A stretch of 56,384 nt of DNA from an uncultured Fretibacterium sp. (GTDB lineage: Bacteria > Synergistota > Synergistia > Synergistales > Aminobacteriaceae). Numbering within the stretch: the first letter of the stretch is position 1; each line of letters opens with the position of its first letter. Both the position numbers and the translations under genes were made by a program. The notes beneath the pieces are model-generated. The model was not told where the DNA came from and did not search any database. It saw only the letters and a program-made list of their open reading frames with translations. The stretch covers positions 1 through 56,384 of the forward strand of contig CALAUZ010000038.1 of the NCBI GenBank assembly GCA_937892105.1, in the 5' to 3' direction. This document shows positions 35,501 to 43,121 of this stretch, piece by piece.

Positions 35501-38500
35501 CAGTCCTTCTCTTACGTTTATACTTCTAAAGGGTGTAAGATTAGATGGATTTTCCTTCTGTTTTGCTTTAAGTTGCGCTAAATCATCCTCAGCTTTCTTT
35601 AGGCCAGCAGAAAAACTATCTAGTAAATTTAGGTATCGTTGACGAAGTTTATCTATAATATCCCTAATATTGATGGCTTGTTGGTCTGAAGTGCTGTTAA
35701 TATACTCTGAAATGTCCTTGACAACTTTTCTTACCCCGTCGTCTTTAATCTTATCTTTTGGTGATATTACAAAGCCTTTCTTTGTAGTAATGAAGAAATC
35801 TACGTTTGTATCTATTTCTTGTTTACGTCTAGCACTAATCTGGGAGTAGGTCTCTGTGTTAGTAACACCGTTCGGCAAGTATTCGTAGCTAGGCTTGTCA
35901 GGGGCATTTTCACTCCATTCGTGTATTGTCCCATCAGGTAAGTATTCAAACTTAGGATTTTCATTCTCGTACCATTCGTGTATTGTTCCGTCAGGTAAGT
36001 ATTCAAACTTAGGGGTTCCATTCTCGTACCATTCAATCATCGTTCCGTCAGGCAGATATTCAAAACTAGGCATCCCCTTAGTGTTCTGGTCTATCATGAA
36101 ATACTTGCGTATAATCCCATCAGATAGAAGGTCGAATAATCGGCCATCCCTTAAAAGGAAAGATGTATCAAGCCGTTTTCCATTGTTGTTCCATTGAATA
36201 CTGACATCCCCATTCCAACTTATAAACTCTGGATGCCCATTATCGTACCATGAGCGTTTTGTTCCGTCAGGTAGGTGTTCGTAGAATGGCTGTCCATTAC
36301 TGTACCATTGACGTTTTGTTCCGTCAGAGAGAAATTCAACACTAGGTTGCCCATTCCAGTTCCATTCGCATCTTGTTCCGTCAGGGAGAATTTCATATTG
36401 CAGTTGTTTTTTCCTATCGACATGCCAGTTCTCATTCTCATAAAATTTGCGTTCTTCTATTGAATGTCCATTTTCATCATATTGAAGTTCTTGCATTGGT
36501 TGACCATTCTCGTAGAAGTAGCGTTCCCACTTCGTGTTCCCATTTTTATGATACAGAGCTTCACTAGTTTTTATAGTTTCCCCTGTATCTTCGTTAAGTT
36601 CATAAGTAACAGATAGCCCATGCTCTCTGACTGTATACGGAATACCTGCGTGTGGCATATCATGGTCATCCCACCATTGAACTATACCTTTATCAGAAGC
36701 ACAGAATGCTATTAGTTTTCCATCCTTAAACGCGATACGTTTCTTTACCGTATTGTAATTATTCCAGTATTCCCATGCATCATCTAAGTAACCGTAATGC
36801 CTAGCGGCAAGACACCAGGGATTAGCATCTTCGCCCCAATGTGTATCAATAATACTTCTAACCGCCTGTTGCCCTTTTCTAGTATCATCCACAGTGTAGA
36901 TGGTGATGCCGTTGTTGTAAGTAACTTTGTCGCTAAACTCAGGGACGGTATCAGGGACAATGCGTTTTTCCTTAGCAGTTTCCTTAATAGTGTACTTAGC
37001 TAGTATCTCATTCGGGTCTTCAAACTGCATGGGGTCAATGTGTTGCTGTTCGCAAATCCTTATAGCGTCAAGGATTTTGTAGTTGTCTTCAGGAAGTCTA
37101 ATATGCCCAAACAGAAGCCAGTTAAAAGCTAATTTTTCTACTTTGGTTTTACCGCCTTGTCTCATACTTTCTCCGAGTTTTTCTATTTCAGCGATAGCGG
37201 CGGAACGTTGCTCCGATGTCAAGTCGTCTCTACGTCTAGCGAGAAGAGCGTCCATTTCTTGTTTACGTTTCTTCCCAATTTGGAAGTAGTTTTCAACGAC
37301 TTCCGCACGTTCTTCCGGTGTCTTATGCATTCTAGCTTCGAGCCTTGCTCTGATACCGTGAGCATCAGCTTCCGCACGCTCTTCTGGTGTCATATACTTT
37401 CTAGCTTCAAAACGTTCTCTCATGGATTGTCTGTAGGCTTCCCTGTCCCCCGACATATCAGTATCACCATGAGACACAGACTTTTTGTTCAGGTTCTTTG
37501 ATGTTCCGTATATCCTATCTATCAGCTCTAATGCTTCTGTGGGCATATCATACGTATGGAATTGCCCGTCTGCTCCTTGATAGGCTATTAAGTCATCTGC
37601 TGACATATTTTTGTCGTCTAAGTATCTTAGAAGTTCTATTTCATCATTTATTAGTATATCTGGACTGTATATACTGCGCATAGCATGTCTCAGGGTCTCA
37701 AAAGCCTTCTTTAGCTTTAGCTTTGGTGCTTGTCCTGTCCACATATATTTCTCTGAAGCAGTAGCGAATTTTTCATGTGCATTACGCCATCTGGCCTTCT
37801 CTTCATCGGTCATCTCATTGTTGCGTTTGTGAGCAATATCGCTTACCCCAAGCCACTCGACTAGTTTGTTAAAGTGCTGAAGAGCAGCTCCCTTTAGGTT
37901 GCCGTCTAATGCTAAAATATGCAACGTCCTGAAGAAGAAGTGAGCGGGTTCATGAATCATTGTTGAAACATTGGCGTTCCGATATAGATATATCAAGTTT
38001 TTAGCTGTGCCTGCTATTACGCGCCCATTTTCGTCTTTTTCATCAGGGATGTAGACGAAGTCGCCGTTAGCTTCTCCATTGTAGTTACCGTTCTCATCCA
38101 TTAGCAGTTCGCCAGTTTTTTCATCACGTAAAAACCCAGCTAGGGGGTCGATGTCATGAATAATGTCGAAGTTCAATTTCTGCAAAAGCTCTAAAGGTGA
38201 TAACTTGGTATATGATGATAAATACATAGTAGTGGTAGTAATAATGCGGCTCAAAGCATCATTAATATTGTTATCGTAAATGCCTATCTCGTCTAATTTA
38301 GCCTTGATTTCCTTACGGAGTTTTTTGCCTTCTTTACTATCCAAAAGGTCATAGGCCCATTCTGCTACTCTGTACATATTGCTGCGCAGTTTAGCGAAGT
38401 TGATTGCTCTACGTATCTTTCTGTCTTGGTATCTTTCTTTTAAGTCTTGAATAAGCTCATCTATGCCGCTTTTAATGCCTTCTTTTACTCGTTCAGAGAG

Positions 38501-41500
38501 AGTTTTAGGTGTTTCAGTTTTAGGGTTATTCTTTGCTTCACGTTCTATTCTTTGGCGTGTAGCCTGCCACATACGGCGGTTTTCTTCTCTCCTGAAGTTA
38601 TCATTGTTATCGTCTACAAGATTACCTTTTTCGTCAAAAAATCCTTCATTATGAAGTATAGGGGTTAAGTTGTGTCCTAAAGCGTTCTTGATAGCTTGCC
38701 GCGTAGCTGCATCTTTGGGAGCATTTTTACTGAACTCAAAATCTCCAGTATATGGAGAATATCTAGCTATGACATTACCATTTTCATCTGCAATTTCTAA
38801 GTACCGTCCAAAGTATTGCTTTTCGCGTCCATGTTTATCGCTAAACTCCCCACTTCTGATTGTATAAGTGTGGTCTCCTATTTTTATGGTGAAGGAGTGC
38901 CCACCATTTTGATTGGATGAACTATCTCCACTCTGGCTATACCTTTCATTACCATCTAAAAAGCCTTTAATCCTGTCTCTTAGAGAACGTTTTTTATCCT
39001 CCTTTTTGTTGGAGACATTCTGTTTTGTCTCATTGTTAGGGGTAGAACTATCATAAGCGTCTTCAGGGTATACTCCATCATCATAGAATGAATTAGGGTC
39101 ATTCTTATGGCGATTATCCCAACGTTCTCTAAAGTTTTCATTGCCGTCAGACTTAAGTGCGCCCTTAGCGTCTAAAAATCCTCCACGCTTTAGGTAGTGG
39201 TTAATATTTTGCATGAATTGATTTGTGAAAGCATTAATCCATCTATCACTGTGCTTGCGTCTAAAGTCGTTATCAAACTCAATACGCCCTAAGTATGGAT
39301 AATATGTAGCTATGACCTTGCCTTTGCCGTTACGGATTTCTATTTTACGTCCTAGATAACGCCTTGCTCTATTTCCTGAGATACTTGTATCTCCTTGAGT
39401 ATTACCATTAGTGGCTTTTACTCCAAACTTGTAATCATTACCACGTGTGCTAAAAGTAAACTCTCCTGCATCAGTATCTCCCACAGTGCTATCCTCTTGC
39501 GCCATTTGATGGTAACTTTCATTGTTTTCTTCCTGCTGGTCTAGAGCATTAATCGCTTCCAGTGTTTTAGCAGCCATATCAGCTTCCAACATACTGACTG
39601 TTTCTGAAATGTCTAACTTAGTGGGCTGATTATTTTTTGATTTTTCAGCTTTAGCTTCTTTATCTGCTTGTTCTGCTTTCACCATTTCTAGGAAGTCAGT
39701 TAAATCTAAGGGGTCTGATTTGCCAGTAATATTTTGTCCTGTTGTTGGTGTATTGTTATCTGTCTGTGTATTGTTATCTGTCTGTATATTGTTATCTGTC
39801 TGTATATTGTTTAATGGTGGGATTAGCTGTTCGTCTTGCTGTTCAGTAGTATTCTGTTTTTGCTTATGTTCCTCTTGTTGAATGTTGTCATATACCTCTG
39901 GAGTATGCAGGTCTTTATCGGGTTCGTCATCTACTAGCTCTGTTGCATCCTCTGAGCTTAGGTCTGAATTATTAGCTTCAGGATTTGACACGACAGTCCT
40001 ATTTCCTTCTAACTCATCACTTAGTTCTTCATCATCTATATCAGGAGTAACAATCGTACCATTACCTAATAAGTCATCAATATCATCATCAGAGTCATTA
40101 TTATTTACGTTGCTAAGCGTATTATCAATGTCTGTTGGGCCTGTTGGGGCTGTTGGACCTGTTGGGTCTGTTGAGCCTGTTGGGTCTGTTGGGCTTGTTG
40201 GGTCTGTTGGCGGCTGTTGGTCAGTATTGTCGTCTTGCAATCCTTCTTCATCAGGGAATAGGCTAATATCTTCTTGTTGCCCGTCATCTACCATTTCTAG
40301 TGTTTCATTAAGCAGGTCAGGTGTATCGTCTATTAACCATGCCGGTTTGCTTGCGGCATACTTCTTTAACTGTTCTTCTTGCTCGTTTAGTTCTAGTAGC
40401 CTTTTGCGGTTTTCTTCAGTATCCGGCTGGCTTTGTAGATATTCCCGCTGTTTGCTTATGTTCCCTATAGCTTCATTAACGCGACCGCGCTGTGCAGTAT
40501 TGTGTTTGTTGATATGGTATGCACCTCCAGCTATTCCAAATAGCCAGAATAAGTTATGAGTGATGAATGTAGACCTTGCAACAGATGGTGCAACTTGGTT
40601 GAAATATTCTGAAAAGTTTCCTAATTCTTTGAAATAATTCTTCCCAAAATTCCTCAAAGACATATCGCCACTCTGGAATGTATTTTTGATAGCTTGTTCG
40701 GTAGCTTGTTGTCTAGTTTCTTGGAATAGTTCATTTAATTCTTGGCCAGCAAGTCCCCCAATGTAATTTTTTGCTAATCCTGTTAAAACACCACCAATAC
40801 CTTTACCGTTAGGGATAATCCAGTCCATAAATGGGAATTTGCCGTAAAGATAGCTTGCTCCCCCTTCTAAAACACTTTGAAGTGCGTCAAGTGGTGCATT
40901 ACCTAATATAGAATATGCTCCACCACGAAGGGCATCTCCTAGTCTGCTCTTATCCATAGCATATAAATCACTGACGGCATTTCCAGCTTCAGAAAGAGCT
41001 TCATGAGTATTGCGTGCTAAAAAGGCTAGAGTGGTAGCCAACGGAAAAGATACTTCCCCTGTAGCTAGAGACCCTAACCAAGTAAGAAGTTGTGTGAGTG
41101 CAAAACCTTGACTAGTACCTGAACCGTGCCAGTCCTCAGCAAGTTCGTCTATATTTCCACGATTAATATCGTAATAGGCTTGTTCTGCAGCCTCATTAAA
41201 TTGGTGGTCTAAATCTAGCAGGTAAGTCCCTGCTTTAGTCAGATAACTTTCACCACCGAATATCGCTTCTGACCCCTTTCCCAATGCTGATAAGGCTGAT
41301 CCACTCCAATCCAACATATTTCTGTCAAAGGTTTGTAGGAAGCCTAATATGTCATTAGCTGTCCTTCGTCCAACTTCAACATCTCCTATGTTCCAGTCTG
41401 CAATTTTTGCCAGCCACCAATCTCTATTGTTATTAAGTGTCATGACATCCTGTGGTTGTCCTTCGTTCATAATTGAACGGCGTAGTTCTCTATCCCTAAT

Positions 41501-41605
41501 TGTTTTTAACTGTTGTGCAAGTTTTAGCCCTGCAATATTAGTTAAAGGGTCTTCTACATTCCTACTGCCTGTTGGTACTGGTAATAATATATTCCTATCA
41601 TTCAT
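29507..41605 (-). CDS. Giant polyvalent phage virion/ejection protein with ART-like modules, zincins and MORN-like repeats
   Basis: 4032 residues as read, about 4540 before a frameshift near 29545 and the TAG at 29143. In order: an N-terminal hydrophobic, amphipathic region (about 1-385); an acidic Pro/Thr/Gly linker (470-680); two related beta modules (RYLGRKIEIRNG and QYFGRYLEIADE, about 720-1050); zincin 1 HEPAH (1218); a DNA- or coat-binding-like helical part; MORN-like repeats (YLPDGTIHEWYEN, about 1680-1920); ART-like module 1 (VVYHGTP, about 2115-2390); zincin 2 HELQH (2589); ART-like modules 2 and 3 (VVYHGS, LVTHRT; about 2790-3330); zincin 3 HEIQH (3463); and a helical C-terminal part. 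This matches polyvalent proteins thought to be ejected with phage DNA to act on host factors. The ribosome site GGGGAGAG precedes ATG 41605. Confidence 0.85.
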   Translation of the reverse strand: MNDRNILLPVPTGSRNVEDPLTNIAGLKLAQQLKTIRDRELRRSIMNEGQPQDVMTLNNNRDWWLAKIADWNIGDVEVGRRTANDILGFLQTFDRNMLDWSGSALSALGKGSEAIFGGESYLTKAGTYLLDLDHQFNEAAEQAYYDINRGNIDELAEDWHGSGTSQGFALTQLLTWLGSLATGEVSFPLATTLAFLARNTHEALSEAGNAVSDLYAMDKSRLGDALRGGAYSILGNAPLDALQSVLEGGASYLYGKFPFMDWIIPNGKGIGGVLTGLAKNYIGGLAGQELNELFQETRQQATEQAIKNTFQSGDMSLRNFGKNYFKELGNFSEYFNQVAPSVARSTFITHNLFWLFGIAGGAYHINKHNTAQRGRVNEAIGNISKQREYLQSQPDTEENRKRLLELNEQEEQLKKYAASKPAWLIDDTPDLLNETLEMVDDGQQEDISLFPDEEGLQDDNTDQQPPTDPTSPTDPTGSTDPTGPTAPTGPTDIDNTLSNVNNNDSDDDIDDLLGNGTIVTPDIDDEELSDELEGNRTVVSNPEANNSDLSSEDATELVDDEPDKDLHTPEVYDNIQQEEHKQKQNTTEQQDEQLIPPLNNIQTDNNIQTDNNTQTDNNTPTTGQNITGKSDPLDLTDFLEMVKAEQADKEAKAEKSKNNQPTKLDISETVSMLEADMAAKTLEAINALDQQEENNESYHQMAQEDSTVGDTDAGEFTFSTRGNDYKFGVKATNGNTQGDTSISGNRARRYLGRKIEIRNGKGKVIATYYPYLGRIEFDNDFRRKHSDRWINAFTNQFMQNINHYLKRGGFLDAKGALKSDGNENFRERWDNRHKNDPNSFYDDGVYPEDAYDSSTPNNETKQNVSNKKEDKKRSLRDRIKGFLDGNERYSQSGDSSSNQNGGHSFTIKIGDHTYTIRSGEFSDKHGREKQYFGRYLEIADENGNVIARYSPYTGDFEFSKNAPKDAATRQAIKNALGHNLTPILHNEGFFDEKGNLVDDNNDNFRREENRRMWQATRQRIEREAKNNPKTETPKTLSERVKEGIKSGIDELIQDLKERYQDRKIRRAINFAKLRSNMYRVAEWAYDLLDSKEGKKLRKEIKAKLDEIGIYDNNINDALSRIITTTTMYLSSYTKLSPLELLQKLNFDIIHDIDPLAGFLRDEKTGELLMDENGNYNGEANGDFVYIPDEKDENGRVIAGTAKNLIYLYRNANVSTMIHEPAHFFFRTLHILALDGNLKGAALQHFNKLVEWLGVSDIAHKRNNEMTDEEKARWRNAHEKFATASEKYMWTGQAPKLKLKKAFETLRHAMRSIYSPDILINDEIELLRYLDDKNMSADDLIAYQGADGQFHTYDMPTEALELIDRIYGTSKNLNKKSVSHGDTDMSGDREAYRQSMRERFEARKYMTPEERAEADAHGIRARLEARMHKTPEERAEVVENYFQIGKKRKQEMDALLARRRDDLTSEQRSAAIAEIEKLGESMRQGGKTKVEKLAFNWLLFGHIRLPEDNYKILDAIRICEQQHIDPMQFEDPNEILAKYTIKETAKEKRIVPDTVPEFSDKVTYNNGITIYTVDDTRKGQQAVRSIIDTHWGEDANPWCLAARHYGYLDDAWEYWNNYNTVKKRIAFKDGKLIAFCASDKGIVQWWDDHDMPHAGIPYTVREHGLSVTYELNEDTGETIKTSEALYHKNGNTKWERYFYENGQPMQELQYDENGHSIEERKFYENENWHVDRKKQLQYEILPDGTRCEWNWNGQPSVEFLSDGTKRQWYSNGQPFYEHLPDGTKRSWYDNGHPEFISWNGDVSIQWNNNGKRLDTSFLLRDGRLFDLLSDGIIRKYFMIDQNTKGMPSFEYLPDGTMIEWYENGTPKFEYLPDGTIHEWYENENPKFEYLPDGTIHEWSENAPDKPSYEYLPNGVTNTETYSQISARRKQEIDTNVDFFITTKKGFVISPKDKIKDDGVRKVVKDISEYINSTSDQQAINIRDIIDKLRQRYLNLLDSFSAGLKKAEDDLAQLKAKQKENPSNLTPFRSINVREGLIKSQRDRIKLHQEAIKALDNISNISLGKAPSKIVASALIDILNDTPNGTFEEDLAEPLSEIAREQMKRVYEKYAGTDQWMKAPNGKKSNLTERQWLAVRTELFKTWFGDWENDPDNASKVLDENGEPMVVYHGTPAPGFDVFDTTGEGGSYDTGAWFTSSLENGNSYALNDDGGIYAVFLNIRNPYIIEGGGRYWNDLGEITIYDKETGEEIYYNEQTGEPFTSAHDAEQYIDNVIGYDISEDPNVYPLDEDGYESYTPENARYTVHINDEYSTTNEIVRGVLKGELSGWENDGVIFKDIKDSAFDGSFKSYRSDVFVVPTNTNIKSATGNNGNYSPSTGDIYHQIIGEAGARALDELEGITTRMDNLQIAKEMTANFLDPKTIRLATGWELAPDGKWRYEVDDSHADLAERLKTLLGIGRQEKIQQLSDEIQKLKTEQKYLDSLLSIHKKGSSEFANLQERKIAIQKEISKMSRQLNNLSYSPSKDKAFMKDLLDKDNEIMKAYPQLRNLELVLEDMSDNTSAYYDKANNRIVFNTKAMNNDDNKEISRTIIHELQHAIQNIEGFAKGGDEDVFTPDFEERSKLLQRIFKLDTRTKLNRLSRNLKRKVDSYEISIDEADRQLKSARSHSSFANEYENIQSQLDTLDKKYRGRTSSFDAYQDLGGEVEARNAEDRIDFTPEQRRNTLLSETQSTNDWLLFDDYGNPLPENYHQMASSNVTTPQTINADNFMLTPEARKQMDAVRKKFEGTPQWMKAPNGKHTNLTELQWLAVRTPNFKRWFGDWENDPSNASKVLDENGEPLVVYHGSYNKFDAFRMDDSKGRYAWFTPTRDDAEYYTGVDKDNGVYPVFLNIRNPYEFDADGKEWNKLGDVTIYEHGWPIYIGDMDTYIGNEEDAWDYIENYLLRDEYGNLIDNEDEDGNPIYTVESNELETTNHIVMAVWDGELGNGTHDGVIIKNVIDSGSENLMDDYIIRIPEHIKSATKNNGNFDIREQNIYHQRTNSNNYTYYGVDADGQQLLLPFNQPEIDEVYEKYKNTGTLFKAPNGKKSHLEDRLWLMVRTPAFKRWFGDWEHHPEEASKVLDENGEPLLVTHRTSYGGFSVFDTKGYGKTRKTGAWFGDYKGQDNATFNYQEGNNVYHVFLNIRSPYIYDAEGKDWNNIGKIWINDKLNAPIYTNDKGQPFLTEYDASRYISSQLNDEQLTYHNSDGQLETYPRYSVEHETRFKTTDELVRAVRTGKVGYGTHDGVIIRDVNDMETPGMDDYIIFKPVQVKSKNNRGSFSSSDTNTYHQIIGEPGAKRLDTAEGVTTRMDNLAKAKDMLNTRKNAKSIKHDTGWELGHDDKWKYEIPYGNIKHDILSEGNIKINPYKRYTLQQVWNAPELFKAYPELRDYPVIFNDYPNSTFFDREAKEFNIELDRSLNDIRTAFIHEIQHAIQQIEGFATSISRPFSNEKYNAGKATWKHWDRKAKAIWRSITPSQQGLWKYLVGRINSEFDGDYRYVDDIKEYLLNNYIDDEKEQQLFFDWNEARLNAREQRYYGDTISGNAAYWRSGGEVEARNAEKRANMTEEERKNTLLADTEDVQAEEQLIRLRRENGTEYYHQFNGKVEPRNAETRANLENNPLVERYSQLNTFGDEETEKRFVGGLNKKSQNGAWDTIRASLKEMLHGFTGDFPELASDKTGRFTYAREVLRRMNRQREAQVMFAVQEFAKNIKGLNAQQLNIFSRFMLLNDIYTFSIQNPKAILPFGFKRDSLIADRKKFGTMAKRDAAIAETIQAEHKLRKTINETLAKLAEELELPRLAEKVRRNDFYILEYSKILNNKELNSNYMEAVIDIRARQLKDIENMRALRLLKKAYDIKNKLIAKYGKDWGRHIPNTYRIFSPLLGHFIMSAHTPTENALGVGLEIVGRDMGLSEETIKDLRSKLTDNSGSHLLVLPKAIVDTLEEIATPKPRGWASKLFKSLTTGWKKWMLFFPTRAVKYNTQKYYRRLRRYYSGQP
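35860..36560 (-). repeat. MORN-like repeat array inside the giant gene
   Basis: About ten imperfect units of 12-23 codons with the pattern E-Y-L-P-D-G-T-x-x-E-W-Y-E-N-G-x-P. At the DNA level, nearly identical ~60-base stretches recur (for example 35925-35985, 35985-36045, 36240-36300). MORN-type repeats usually form elongated beta ribbons that bind membranes or proteins; their role here is unknown. Confidence 0.75.
39740..39815 (-). repeat. 18-base tandem repeats in the giant gene linker
   Basis: Four imperfect copies coding for N-N-I-Q-T-D or N-N-T-Q-T-D. A second low-complexity block at 40130-40210 codes for P-T-D-P-T-G-type units with 9/15-base periodicity. Both lie in the acidic linker between the N-terminal region and the enzymatic modules and are prone to slippage. 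Confidence 0.7.
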
Positions 41606-41639
41606 TACTGTTTCTCTCCCCTTGTCATTCCATCATTGT

Positions 41640-42389
41640 TTATTGAGCAGTATTAGCTGTACCATCGTATATCATTTTCTGCATTGGGTTTTGCACTGCG
41701 CCCTCTTCTATTAACTCTTTCAAGATGTCTGCTATTAATCGAGTAGATTGCGACCACTCTCTATTAGGGGCAATGTGTGTCAACCACTTGCTCCCATCTG
41801 GAGTAAGTTCAAGCCCTGCACTTAAGCCTAAATTTGCCAGAAAGTTATTCAACCATGCTTTAGCTGAGTTTCTGTCAATATGGCCGTTTTTATACATATC
41901 TGTTGCTAGTGCACCTGTTTCTGTGCCTGCTTCTGCTAATGCTTTTGCTCCCTTGCCTAAAGCACCCCCGCCTGCAGTTCCATAAAACAGAAAAGGTATC
42001 AGCATTTCGCCGATACCTTCCATAGCACGAGAATATACTCCTTGTTCATCACCTAACAAATCTTCTCGAGCTTGATTAACCCCTGATTGTACCCTAGTAT
42101 TCAGTCCTAACAGGTAATTTCCTGCTTGTGTTATTGCATTTGGATTAGGCGGAGTATATCCGTTCATTCGTAAATGCTCTGGTAACCCTACGTACTCTCC
42201 GATAGAGCTATACAATTCTCTTTGGCGGGCTAACTGTTCTTCAGTAGGTTCAAACATCTGTCCTATGCTTTGCAACCCTGCTCCAAGTGCGCCGGTAAGA
42301 TTGCCTGATGCTTTTCCTGCCCCTAGCCACAATGAAGTTAATGTATCTTCAAAACTTTTTTGTGGGTTAATTACGTATTGTTTAGTCAT
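41640..42389 (-). CDS. Probable internal virion/ejection protein upstream of the giant gene
   Basis: 249 residues from ATG 42389 (a longer frame to 42467 only overlaps the preceding gene). Small-residue-rich amphipathic helices (SLWLGAGKASGNLTGALGAG, then GIGEMLIPFLFYGTAGGG) and a Gln/Glu-rich middle part (PTEEQLARQRELYSSIGEYV) resemble the N-terminal region of the giant protein itself, suggesting common ancestry or a shared membrane-inserting role during DNA ejection. It overlaps the upstream gene by 8 bases and ends 34 bases before the giant gene. No defined family was recognised; the assignment is by context. Confidence 0.55.
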   Translation of the reverse strand: MTKQYVINPQKSFEDTLTSLWLGAGKASGNLTGALGAGLQSIGQMFEPTEEQLARQRELYSSIGEYVGLPEHLRMNGYTPPNPNAITQAGNYLLGLNTRVQSGVNQAREDLLGDEQGVYSRAMEGIGEMLIPFLFYGTAGGGALGKGAKALAEAGTETGALATDMYKNGHIDRNSAKAWLNNFLANLGLSAGLELTPDGSKWLTHIAPNREWSQSTRLIADILKELIEEGAVQNPMQKMIYDGTANTAQ

Positions 42390-43104
42390 TACGCCAATGC
42401 ATAGGTCTCCAACGTCCATCTTTATACTCGAACAGCGGCCATTTAGTACTCTCATTACCGCTGCCATATTCGCGTATCATCTTCTCTGATGGGTTAAAAG
42501 TCTCCCAGAATGGACTATTCTCAAATCTTCTCTGAACTCTACTCATGTCGTGGTTATCAATCTCACCATTGTCGTAGCGTTCTATATAGTCCATATAGCT
42601 AGCAAGGTCATCGCCGCCATTTCTTTTTTGTTTATAGCTTCTATCTTTCCGTTCATATGGTGGGACATTAGTGCTATCGCCTCTGAAAGTGGGCATTTTG
42701 TCAGGTTGTCCATATGGCGGCATATTTCTTTTTTGTTTATAGCTTCTATCTTTCTGTCCATATGGTGGGACATTAGTGCTATCGCCTCTGAAAGTGGGCA
42801 TTCTGTCAGGTTGTCCATATGGTGGGAGATAATCTTCGTCGCCGTAGTCATAACCTTCATCATCATACTCGTTTTCACTTCCTGCTTTGTCAAAGTACTC
42901 ATCACCGGATGCTTCGTCTCCATACGAGTAATCTTCAGGCAATTCGTACTGTGTTGGCTCATATGTATTGTTGCGCTTTCTGTCTGAAGTAAATGTGCTT
43001 CTGTTGCCCAAATCGTCATTCAGGCCACGTGAACGACGCGAACTAGCATATTTATCTACAATATTTCTGTTTCTCCCTGACCCATCATCTGCATATCTTT
43101 TCAT
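42382..43104 (-). CDS. Charged repeat protein in the virion cluster, unknown
   Basis: 240 residues from ATG 43104, which has a good AAAGGAGA ribosome site. A basic N-terminus (MKRYADDGSGRNRNIVDKYA) is followed by an acidic Asp/Glu/Tyr stretch. Two copies of a 35-residue unit come next, beginning PPYGQPDRMPTFRGDSTNVP and ending in DRSYKQKRN. The C-terminal part (MSRVQRRFENSPFWETFNPS, WPLFEYKDGRWRPMHWRND) may be folded. Highly charged and probably disordered; a structural or DNA-packaging accessory role is possible from its place among virion genes. Confidence 0.55.
   Translation of the reverse strand: MKRYADDGSGRNRNIVDKYASSRRSRGLNDDLGNRSTFTSDRKRNNTYEPTQYELPEDYSYGDEASGDEYFDKAGSENEYDDEGYDYGDEDYLPPYGQPDRMPTFRGDSTNVPPYGQKDRSYKQKRNMPPYGQPDKMPTFRGDSTNVPPYERKDRSYKQKRNGGDDLASYMDYIERYDNGEIDNHDMSRVQRRFENSPFWETFNPSEKMIREYGSGNESTKWPLFEYKDGRWRPMHWRND
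42626..42830 (-). repeat. 105-base tandem repeat, two copies
   Basis: The two units are almost identical at the DNA level (matching blocks such as ctatcgcctctgaaagtggg in each) and code for the 35-residue repeat of the charged protein. The high identity implies a recent duplication. Confidence 0.8.
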
Positions 43105-43121
43105 GTGTATTCTCCTTTTCA

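Noticed and set aside
39740..40210. CRISPR-like periodic repeats
   Set aside because: The periodicity is in frame and codes for simple linker peptides; there are no unique spacers.
30287..41714. Many open frames on the plus strand opposite the giant gene and other late genes
   Set aside because: They mirror codon structure of strongly supported minus-strand proteins, lack ribosome sites and show no family features.
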